From the NCBI RefSeq assembly GCF_900114535.1, contig NZ_FOTK01000008.1, positions 62,001-126,000 on the forward strand: DNA of 64,000 bases. Reading direction: 5' to 3'. The notes under the pieces were generated by a model. It searched no databases, was not told where the DNA came from, and saw only the letters and a program-made list of their open reading frames with translations. This DNA is from Methylobacterium pseudosasicola. GTDB lineage: Bacteria > Pseudomonadota > Alphaproteobacteria > Rhizobiales > Beijerinckiaceae. The position numbers were made by a program, and so were the translations under genes. Positions 30,148 to 38,500 of this stretch are shown here, piece by piece; position 1 is the first letter of the stretch; each line of letters starts with the position of its first letter.

Positions 30148-31587
30148 ATGCCTTCCCCCGCCGCAAAACCGCTCTGGATCGTCCCCCTGACGGTCGCCAC
30201 CGCCCTGTTCATGGAGAACACCGATTCCACGGTGATCGCCACGGCGCTGCCCAGCATCGCATCGAGCCTCGGCGAGGATCCGATCGCCCTGAAGCTGGCG
30301 CTGACCTCCTATCTCGTCAGCCTGGCGATCTTCATCCCGGTCAGCGGCTGGATGGCCGACCGCTACGGCTCGCGCACGGTGTTCCGGGCGGCGCTGGTCG
30401 TGTTCATGATCGGGTCGCTCGCCTGCGCGGCTGCCAACGGCCTGGCGTGGTTCGTGGCCGCGCGGTTCCTCCAGGGCATGGGCGGCGCCATGATGGTGCC
30501 GGTGGGCCGGCTCGTCGTGCTGCGCAGCGTGCCGAAGTCGCAGCTGGTGACGGCTCTAGCCTATCTGACCTTCCCGGCGCTGGTCGGCCCGGTGCTGGGG
30601 CCGCCGCTCGGCGGGCTGATCACCACCTGGTTCGACTGGCGCTGGATCTTCTTCATCAACCTGCCGATCGGCTGCGCCGGGATCGTACTAGCGAGCCTCT
30701 ACTTCGAGGATATCCGCGAGCCGGAGCGGCCGCCCCTCGACATCGCCGGTTTCTTCCTGCTCGGCACGGGCCTCGCCGCCCTGATGCTGGGACTCGCCTC
30801 GATGGGGCGCCACCTCCTGCCGGCCTCGGTGTCCTGGGGATGCCTGGCGGCGGGCACGGTCCTGCTGCCGATCTACTTCGCCCATGCGCGGCGGATCGCC
30901 CATCCGATCGTGCGGCTCGACCTGATGAACCGCCCGACCTTCCGGGTCGCGATCCTCGGCGGCAGCCTGTTCCGGGTGGGAACCGGGGCGATCCCGTTCC
31001 TGCTGCCGCTGATGCTGCAGGTCGGGTTCGGGCTCGATGCCCTGCATTCCGGGCTCATCACCTTCGCGGCGGCGGCTGGGGCGATGTTCGTGAAGGCTTT
31101 GGCGCCCAAGATCCTGCGCCGCCTGGGCTTCCGGTCCCTGATGGTCTGGAACGCCGTCCTGGCCTCAGCCTTCCTGGCGGTGAACGGGCTCTATACGGCG
31201 GAGACGCCGCACTGGATCATGATCGCGTTGCTGTTCATCGGCGGCTGCTCGCGCTCGGTGCAGTTTACCTGCGTCAACGCCATCGCGTATGCCGATCTCG
31301 AATCCCGGGAGATGAGCGCGGCCACGAGCTTAGCCAGCGTCTGCCAGCAGCTGTCGCTGAGCCTCGGCGTCACCCTGGGCGCGCTGGCGCTCGAGGGCAC
31401 GGCCGGGCTCCACGGCCGGACCCGGATCGAGGCCGGGGATTTCGGGCCGGCCTTCGTCGCGGTCGCCGTGCTGTCGGCGCTTTCGGTCCTCGCCTTCCGC
31501 AAGCTGACGCCCGATGCCGGCGCCGAGATTTCCGGTCGCCGGATGGTCGCCGCGACCCCGCCGGCCCTGAAGCCGCGGGCGAGCTGA
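30148..31587 (+). CDS. MFS multidrug exporter, DHA2 (14-helix) type
   Basis: A 479-residue proton-driven drug exporter of the EmrB/QacA-like DHA2 group. Helix 1 carries ALFMENTDSTVIATALPSIA, the DHA2 motif D1 region. Loop 2-3 has motif A (GWMADRYGSRTVF), and helix 5 has motif C-like LVGPVLGPPLGG. The ATG at 30148 is the first plausible start; in-frame codons upstream lie in non-conserved sequence. In the 206-base divergent region with the lipoprotein gene, ACCACC...AGGTGGT forms an inverted repeat that could serve a regulator. No regulator gene is adjacent. Confidence 0.87.
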   Translation: MPSPAAKPLWIVPLTVATALFMENTDSTVIATALPSIASSLGEDPIALKLALTSYLVSLAIFIPVSGWMADRYGSRTVFRAALVVFMIGSLACAAANGLAWFVAARFLQGMGGAMMVPVGRLVVLRSVPKSQLVTALAYLTFPALVGPVLGPPLGGLITTWFDWRWIFFINLPIGCAGIVLASLYFEDIREPERPPLDIAGFFLLGTGLAALMLGLASMGRHLLPASVSWGCLAAGTVLLPIYFAHARRIAHPIVRLDLMNRPTFRVAILGGSLFRVGTGAIPFLLPLMLQVGFGLDALHSGLITFAAAAGAMFVKALAPKILRRLGFRSLMVWNAVLASAFLAVNGLYTAETPHWIMIALLFIGGCSRSVQFTCVNAIAYADLESREMSAATSLASVCQQLSLSLGVTLGALALEGTAGLHGRTRIEAGDFGPAFVAVAVLSALSVLAFRKLTPDAGAEISGRRMVAATPPALKPRAS

Positions 31588-31592
31588 GCCGG

Positions 31593-32123
31593 TCAAGCCG
31601 CGGCGCGGGCCGGGGCGCGGCCGCCCGATTTCTTGCCGGTGCCACCGCGCGCCGCCGCGCTTTTGGCCGGTGCCTTGGCCGGCGCGCGTTGCGGAGCCGG
31701 ACGCTCGGCCGCCAGGCCGGCGCGCCAGCCCTGCCAGCTCCAGGCGCCGGGACCCGTGAGCGCATAGATCAAAAACCCGCCCGCCAGGCCGAGATCGGCG
31801 AGCATCAGCGTCCGCTCGGCGACCGCCGCCGGACCGACATATTGCCAGAAGGCGTGCAACATCACCGCCGTCACCGCCGCGAACACGGCGAGCGCCAGCC
31901 CGGTCAGCCGCGGTAGCACGCCGAGGATCAGGGCCAGCGGGCCGAAAACCTGCACCACCACGGCGGCGGTGGCGACGCCGTTCGGGAATGGCATGCCGCT
32001 GCCGGCGAGCGTCAGCGCGAAGCCCGAGACGTTGAGTGCCCGGGCGATCCCGGTGGGCAGCAGCGCCGCGGCCAGGAGCAGGCGCGCGGCGAGAAGTGTT
32101 CCGTCCTGGGCGCGGGCGATCAT
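31593..32123 (-). CDS. DoxX-family membrane protein with basic Ala/Pro/Lys tail
   Basis: A 176-residue protein of the DoxX group, whose members are four-helix membrane proteins linked to redox or sulfur chemistry in some species. Helices lie at about 10-28, 48-68, 74-92 and 106-124. The LLLAAALLPTGIARAL start and FGPLALILGVLPRLTGLALAVFA match the family. The last 40 residues are an unusual low-complexity cationic tail (APAKAPAKSAAARGGTGKKSGGRAPARAAA) that probably hangs in the cytosol. It is convergent with the DHA2 exporter (5-base gap). Confidence 0.8.
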   Translation of the reverse strand: MIARAQDGTLLAARLLLAAALLPTGIARALNVSGFALTLAGSGMPFPNGVATAAVVVQVFGPLALILGVLPRLTGLALAVFAAVTAVMLHAFWQYVGPAAVAERTLMLADLGLAGGFLIYALTGPGAWSWQGWRAGLAAERPAPQRAPAKAPAKSAAARGGTGKKSGGRAPARAAA

Positions 32124-32252
32124 GGTCGGGTCCGGTCGGCTGTAAGGGCTGGCCGGAGGGTGACGGATTCTCTTGAAGGCGGGGTTAAATCCCCTGGTTC
32201 AAGGGCGCATCGTCTTTGCCCGAAAGCCGGCTTCTGCCGTTCGGGACGATGC

Positions 32253-33524
32253 TCAGCCCGCGACCCCGCCCCGGAACAGCCGGCCGCGCTCGGTCCAGAG
32301 CACCACTAACAGCGCCAAGCCCCCGAGGGTCGCGTAGCCGATGCCCACCGGCAGCACGGTCCCGTCGAAGGCCTGGCCGATCACGTAGCCGGAGAACGCC
32401 CCCAGGATCGTCGTGTAGAAGCCGACGAACGACGAGGCCGTGCCGGCGATGGCGCCGAGCGGCTCTAGCGCCAGGGCGTTGAAGTTCGGCAGGGCAAAAC
32501 TCATCAGGAACTGGTTCGCCGCCAGGATTGACAGGAACGCCGCCAACGGCGGATGGCCGTGATAGGCGAGTCCGACGCCGATCTGGGCCAGGGCCACCAG
32601 CGTAAAGGCGATGATGCCGGCATGCGAGAGCGCCCGCATCCCCAGCAGCCGCACGATCCGTGCGTTGATCAGCGTGGCCGCCCCCATGGCGCCGGCCACA
32701 AGCCCGAAGGCCAGGGGGAAGAGCGGCCCGAGATGGTAGAGCCCGGTGTCGAACACCTGCTGGGCCGAGCCGACATAGCCCATGATGCAGCCGGTGAGCA
32801 GGCCGAGCGCCGTCGCGTAGCCGATGGAGACCCGGGTCGTGACCGTGGTGCGGACCGCGTCCCAGGTCGCCCCGAGCGAGAGCGGGCGGCGGTACTCCGG
32901 ATGCAGGGTTTCCGGCATCCGCAGCGAGAACCAGGCGGTCAGCCAGAAAGCCAGCGCCAGCATCGAGACGAACACGTAGACCCAGGAGCCCAGCGCCAGC
33001 ATCAGGCCGCCGATCGCCGGGGCGATCATCGGGACGATTAGGAAGACCATCATGGTGAGTGACATCACGCTCGCCATCTCGCGGCCGGCGAAGCGGTCGC
33101 GCACGATCGCCACCGAGAGCACGCGCCCGCCGGCGGCGCCGATGCCCTGGATGACCCGGGCCGCCAGCAGCCAGCCGAAGCTCGGCGCCACCATGGCGAG
33201 CCCGCAGCCCACGACGTAGATCGCCAGGCTGGTGAGCAGCACCGGCCGCCGCCCGAACGTGTCCGAGATCGGTCCGTAGGCGAGCTGGGCCACGCCGAAC
33301 CCGGCCATGAACACGTAGACGAGAAGCTGCAGCCGGTTCGGATCGGGCACCGAGAACCGCGTCTCGATCGCCGGGAAGGCCGGCAGCAGGTTGTCGATGG
33401 AGATCGCGGTGACCGCCATCATCAGCGCGATGATGGCGACGAATTCGGTGAAGCCCGGCCCCGACCGCGTCTGCGGGACACGAACCTGCTGGACCGGCGG
33501 GTTGGGCCGGATCGCGATTGTCAC
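32253..33524 (-). CDS. MFS multidrug exporter, Bcr/CflA family
   Basis: A 423-residue, 12-helix exporter. Helix 1 has IDNLLPAFPAIE, the Bcr/CflA hallmark D-x-YLPALP region. Loop 2-3 shows YGPISDTFGRRPVLLTSLAIYV (motif A), and helix 4 has ARVIQGIGAAGGRVLSVAIVRD, the RxxQG motif (motif B) of this family. Substrates in relatives include bicyclomycin, sulfonamides and chloramphenicol; none can be assigned here. It is the third gene in a minus-strand run after the MarR regulator and another MFS protein, though an 87-base gap with a GC hairpin (33591-33606) separates it. Confidence 0.9.
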   Translation of the reverse strand: MTIAIRPNPPVQQVRVPQTRSGPGFTEFVAIIALMMAVTAISIDNLLPAFPAIETRFSVPDPNRLQLLVYVFMAGFGVAQLAYGPISDTFGRRPVLLTSLAIYVVGCGLAMVAPSFGWLLAARVIQGIGAAGGRVLSVAIVRDRFAGREMASVMSLTMMVFLIVPMIAPAIGGLMLALGSWVYVFVSMLALAFWLTAWFSLRMPETLHPEYRRPLSLGATWDAVRTTVTTRVSIGYATALGLLTGCIMGYVGSAQQVFDTGLYHLGPLFPLAFGLVAGAMGAATLINARIVRLLGMRALSHAGIIAFTLVALAQIGVGLAYHGHPPLAAFLSILAANQFLMSFALPNFNALALEPLGAIAGTASSFVGFYTTILGAFSGYVIGQAFDGTVLPVGIGYATLGGLALLVVLWTERGRLFRGGVAG

Positions 33525-33611
33525 AATGGGAACTCGTGCTGCGAAGGGTTGGCCCGACCGAGGCGCCCCCTTCGCGGCACGCTTATGACGGCCCCGCCCG
33601 CGGGGCGCAGT

Positions 33612-34907
33612 TCAGGCCGGCAGCGGGCGCAGGGCCGGCTCCCGGGGGCTGCGCCCGACGAAGCCCGCCATCAGGGCCGCGACCAAGCAGAGCAGGCCGG
33701 CCGAGACGAAGGCGCCGAGATAGCTGCCGGTATCGGTGCGGACCATGCCGGCGAGCCAAGCGGCGGAGGCGGCGCCGATCTGGTGGGCGGCGGCGATCCA
33801 GCCGAACATCAGCGCGGCATTCTCCTCGCCGAAGGACTTTCCGGCGAGCTGCACGGTGGGCGGCACGGTGGCGATCCAGTCGAGCCCGTAGAACACCGCA
33901 AACAGGGACAGGCCGTAGAAGCTCAGATCGAACGAGTAGGGCAGGAAGATCAGGGAGAGGCCGCGCAGGCCGTAATACCAGGCGAGCAGCTTCCGGGAAT
34001 CGAACCGGTCGGTGAGCCACCCCGAGGCGGTGGTGCCGATCAGGTCGCAGATGCCCATCACCGCCAGCAGGCCCGCCGCCGTCACCTCGGCGATGCCGTG
34101 GTCGATGCAAGCCGGGATCAGGTGCGTGCCGATCAATCCGTTGGTCGAGGCGCCGCAGATGAAGAACGTGCCGGCGAGCAGCCAGAAATCCTTCGACTTC
34201 AGGCCGATCCGCAGGCCGCGCAGGGCCCGGAGCGCGGGGTTCTCGGTGTGCACCGGGTTCGGGGTGACGACGGTCTCGCCGTAGCGGGGCAGGCCGAGAT
34301 CCGCCGGGCGGTCGCGCAGGAACAGGGCCGCCACCGGGATCAGCACCAGGGTCACGGCCGCCACCAGTAGGGAGACCGAGCGCCAGCCCTGCCCGACCGC
34401 GAGCGAGGCCAGCACCGGCAGGAAGATCAGCTGCCCCGTGGCGCTGCTCGCCGTGAGCATCCCGATCACCAGCCCCCGGCGCTTGCCGAACCAGCGCCCG
34501 GCCACGGTGGCGCCGAGCACGTTGGCGACCATGCCGGAGCCGGAGCCGACCACGAGGCCCCAGAGCAGGACCATCTGCCAGGGCGCCGTCATCAGGCTGG
34601 TGGCGGCCGTGCCGATCGCCAGGACGAGCAGGGCGGTACAGACCGAGCGCCGGAGCCCGAAACGCTCGATGATCGCCACCGCGAACGGCCCGATCATCCC
34701 GTACAGGAAGATGTTGAGGGCGATGCCGACCCCGATCGTCGCCGCGGTCCAGCCGAATTCCCGCTCCCAGGGCACGATCAGCACGCTCGGCGTGGCGCGC
34801 ACGCCGGCCCCGATCAGCAGCACCAGGAAGGTCACCCCGGCGACGATCCAGGCATAGTGCAGGCGCGGCACGGGGGGCGCAGGAAGCGTCTCGACGGGGG
34901 CGACCAT
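33612..34907 (-). CDS. MFS transporter, monocarboxylate-porter-like
   Basis: A 431-residue, 12-helix MFS protein. Segments such as WIVAGVTFLVLLIGAGVRATPSVLIVPWEREFGW and GWLTDRFDSRKLLAWYYGLRG resemble OFA/MCT-type organic anion carriers rather than the drug exporters nearby. The ATG at 34907 has GGAG about eight bases upstream; a TTG two codons earlier is an alternative. It begins 29 bases after the MarR gene on the same strand, so the two are very likely co-transcribed, and the regulator may respond to the transported compound. Confidence 0.87.
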   Translation of the reverse strand: MVAPVETLPAPPVPRLHYAWIVAGVTFLVLLIGAGVRATPSVLIVPWEREFGWTAATIGVGIALNIFLYGMIGPFAVAIIERFGLRRSVCTALLVLAIGTAATSLMTAPWQMVLLWGLVVGSGSGMVANVLGATVAGRWFGKRRGLVIGMLTASSATGQLIFLPVLASLAVGQGWRSVSLLVAAVTLVLIPVAALFLRDRPADLGLPRYGETVVTPNPVHTENPALRALRGLRIGLKSKDFWLLAGTFFICGASTNGLIGTHLIPACIDHGIAEVTAAGLLAVMGICDLIGTTASGWLTDRFDSRKLLAWYYGLRGLSLIFLPYSFDLSFYGLSLFAVFYGLDWIATVPPTVQLAGKSFGEENAALMFGWIAAAHQIGAASAAWLAGMVRTDTGSYLGAFVSAGLLCLVAALMAGFVGRSPREPALRPLPA

Positions 34908-34936
34908 GTTCAAGCTCCGAAGATGAGACGACCAGT

Positions 34937-35353
34937 TTAGGAGGCGGCGATGAGGGCATCCGCCAGGGCGGCGACGGCTTTAGAATCGACCTGCGCGTTG
35001 ATCCGGGCCTGGGCCGCCTGCCAGTACGGCGTCGCCGCCGCGACGGCCTCGCGGCCCAGATCCGTCAGGGACACGATACGCGCGCGCGCATCCTGGCCCG
35101 GCTCGATCTTCACGAGGCCGCGCCGCTCCAGCGGGTCGAGGTTGCGGGCCATCGTGGTCCGCTCCAGAACCGCCTCGACGGCCAGCCGGGTCAGCGGCGT
35201 CGGACCCAGCTGCTCCAGGCGGCGCAGGATTGAGAATTGCGTCACCCGCAGGCCCACCGGACGCAGGGCCGTGTCATAGGACGCGGTCAGCGCGCGGGTG
35301 GCCCTGCGCAGCGCGACGCAGGTGCAAGGCTCGGTCAGAGAATCGGTATTCAC
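34937..35353 (-). CDS. MarR-family transcriptional regulator
   Basis: A winged-helix dimeric regulator of the MarR family, usually a ligand-relieved repressor of an adjacent efflux or catabolic gene. The sequence CTCVALRRATRALTASYD (dimerisation helix), RVTQFSILRRLEQLGPTPLTRLA, VLERTTMARNLDPLERRGLVKI (recognition helix) and ARARIVSLTDLGREAV (wing) is typical. The GTG at 35353 gives the usual short N-terminus VNTDSLTEP; an ATG at 35419 would add 22 residues. A near-palindrome at 35359-35370 sits just upstream of the GTG and may be its own operator. It leads the operon with the MFS gene. Confidence 0.85.
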   Translation of the reverse strand: MNTDSLTEPCTCVALRRATRALTASYDTALRPVGLRVTQFSILRRLEQLGPTPLTRLAVEAVLERTTMARNLDPLERRGLVKIEPGQDARARIVSLTDLGREAVAAATPYWQAAQARINAQVDSKAVAALADALIAAS

Positions 35354-35358
35354 GATAC

Positions 35359-35370
35359 GTGTATATGCAC
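35359..35370. promoter_or_regulatory. Near-palindrome upstream of the MarR gene
   Basis: GTGTATATGCAC (35359-35370) is a 12-base dyad with one mismatched pair, AT-rich and placed immediately upstream of the GTG start at 35353. MarR proteins typically bind such sites to repress their own operon. If translation instead starts at 35419 the site would be inside the coding region, which would argue against this role. Confidence 0.35.
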
Positions 35371-35511
35371 CTATTTCGACGGGCACAAGCTGGGCCTGAC
35401 GGTTCGCGCGGTTCGACATGCGCGGACAGGGAAATCCGCCGCGCTGTCATCGACATGGCGGATCACCCTGCTATCGCTGCGCGGGCAAACTCCCGGTTCG
35501 TGAGAGGCACG

Positions 35512-38500
35512 ATGACACTCGAAACCGCTACGGCGTTGTCATCCTCGGAACAGAAATCGGCCCGGACCGGACTCATCGAGGCCGCCGCCGAGATCGTCGC
35601 CGAACAGGGCGGCCCCGGCGGCTTCGTCCGCGACCTGTTCGGGCGCGTCACCCCGGAAGATTTGGCCCCCTACCCGGCCGGCGCGGTGGCCGATCTCGCG
35701 GTTCGCGCCCGCGCCCTCCTGGCCGAGCCGCGCAAGCCGGGCGATCCGGCCCGGGTGCGCCTGAGCGACGCCGAACTGGTGCGGGACGGACGGCCCCGCG
35801 AGATCACGGTGGTCGAGGTCGTCAACGACAACCGGCCGTTCCTGCTGGATTCGACCCTGGCCGAGCTCACCGAGGAGGGCCTGACTCCGGATCTCGTCGC
35901 CCACCCGATCCTCGGAGTCGAGCGCGACGCGTCGGGCGCGCTGGTGCGGGTGGTTGGCGAGACCACCGCCGATGCCCATGGCAGCCTGGCGCGCGAGAGC
36001 TTCATCCACCTCCATCTCGGCCGGCTCGACGGCGAGGCCCGCAAGCGGCTCGTGGAAGCCCTGTCCCAGGTCTACCGGGACGTGGCTCTGGCGAGCGACG
36101 ACCACGATGCCATGCTGGCGCGGATCGCCGATCTGTCCGACAGCCTCGGCCGCGCCCCCTCCCCGCTGCCGGAGGCCGAGATTGGCGAGGCGCGCGCCTT
36201 CCTGGACTGGCTCAGTGACGGCCAGTTCCTCGTGCTGGGCATGCGCCAGCACGGCATCGAGGGCGACGGGCATCCGCTGATCGAAGGGTCGAGCCTCGGG
36301 GTGCTGCGCGATCCCGGCGCCACGCCCCTGCGCCGGGGCCGGACGCCGGTGGACTACACCCCCGAAATCCTGGCCTTCCTGGAGGAGCCGCAGGCGCTGA
36401 TCATCACCAAGGCCAGCGCGAAGTCCCGGGTCCACCGGGTCTCCTATCTCGACTATATCGGCGTGAAGCTGTTCTCGGCCACCGGCAAGCTCTCGGGCGA
36501 GGTGCGGATCGTCGGCCTGTTCACGGCCGCGGCCTATACCAGCCCGGCGCGCGAGGTGCCGGTCCTGCGCCGCAAGGTCGAGGCGGTGGCCGAGCGGGCG
36601 GGCCTCGACCCGACCAGCCATGCCGGTCGCAGCCTGCTGGCGGTGCTGGAGACCTACCCGCGGGACGAGCTGTTCCAGATCGATATCGACCGGCTGTACC
36701 GGTTCACCCTGGCGATCGCGAACCTCGCCGACCGGCCGCGGATCCGGGTGCTGTCGCGCCCGGACCGGTTCGGCCGCTTCGTCTCGCTGCTGGTCTACGT
36801 GCCCAAGGACCGGTTCGATTCCACCGTGAGCGCCCGCATCGCGGCGTATCTGGCCGAGGCCTATGGCGGCCGGCCGAGCGCGGCCTATTCGGAGCTCCCG
36901 GAAGGCCCGCTGGCCCGGACCCACTACATCATCGGCCTGCCCGACGAGGGCGCGCCGGAGCAGGACCCCGCCGCCCTGGAGGCCGGCATCGCGGCGCTCG
37001 TTCGCACCTGGGGCGACGCCTTGAGTACGGCTCTGGCGGAGGCGCATGACGGCGGCCAAGCCCGCCAGCTCGCCGCCCGCTATGCCGACGCGTTCTCGGC
37101 CGCCTATCGCGACAATTTCCAGGCGGATGTGGCCGTCGCCGACATCGCCATCCTGGAGGGGTTGAGCGAGGCGCAGCCCCGCGCTGTGCATCTCGGGCGC
37201 CGGACCGGCGATTCCGACGCTCAGGTCCGGCTGAAGGTCTTTTCCCGCGGCACCGCGATCGCCCTGTCCGACCGGGTGCCGGTTCTGGAGAATCTGGGAT
37301 TCCGCGTCATCGACGAGCGGACCTACCGGGTCAGGCCGGCGGGGCTCGACGACTCCGCCCGGATCTGGCTGCACGACATGCGGATCGAGCGCGCCAGCGG
37401 CGCGGCGATCGATCTGGACTTGCTGGAGCGGCCCCTCGAAGAGGCCATGCTGGCTCTGGCCGACGGCTCGGCGGAGTCCGACGGCTACAACCGGCTTGTG
37501 CTTGAAGCCGCCCTCCCCTGGCGGGAGGCGGCCCTGCTCCGGGCGCTCGGTCGATACCTACGCCAGCTGCGCATCCGCTACGGCCAGGATTACATGGCCG
37601 GCACCCTGAGCCGCCATCCCGGGATCGCCCGGGCGATCGTCAGCCTGTTCCGCACCCGGTTCGACCCGCAGGCCGAGGGCGACCGGGCCGCCCAGGAAGC
37701 CGAGACCCGCGCCCTGATCGAAGAGGCGCTTTCCGACGTCACTAGCCTGGACGACGACCGGATCCTGCGCCGGTTCGTCAACCTGGTCGAGGCGGCGGTG
37801 CGGACGAACTTCTTCCAGACCGCCGCGGATGGCGGCCCCCGGGAGACGATCAGCTTCAAATTCGCCTGCGCCAAGGTCACGGCGATGCCGTTGCCGCGGC
37901 CGTTCTTCGAGATCTTCGTCTATTCGCCCCGGGTCGAGGGCGTGCATCTGCGCTTCGGCTACGTCGCACGCGGCGGCCTGCGCTGGTCCGACAGGCCGGA
38001 GGATTTCCGCACCGAGATCCTGGGCTTGGTGAAGGCCCAGCAGGTGAAGAACGCGGTCATCGTGCCGGTGGGCGCCAAGGGCGGCTTCTTCCCCAAGCGC
38101 CTGCCTCCGCCCTCGGACCGGGCGGCGTGGATGCAGGAGGGCACCGAGAGCTACCGGATCTTCATCCGCACGCTCCTGGAGCTCACCGACAACATCGTCG
38201 ACCAGGCGATCGTCCCGCCGCCGGACACGGTGCGGCACGATCCCGACGACGCCTATCTCGTGGTGGCGGCCGACAAGGGCACCGCGACCTTCTCGGATAT
38301 CGCCAACGCCCTCTCCCTGGAGAAGGGCCACTGGCTCGGGGACGCGTTCGCGTCCGGCGGCAGCCAGGGTTACGACCACAAGGGCATGGGCATCACCGCC
38401 CGGGGCGCCTGGGAGGCGGTGCGCCGCCATTTCCGCGAGATCGATGTCGACGTGCAGACCGACCCGATCACCGTGGTCGGCGTCGGCGACATGTCGGGCG

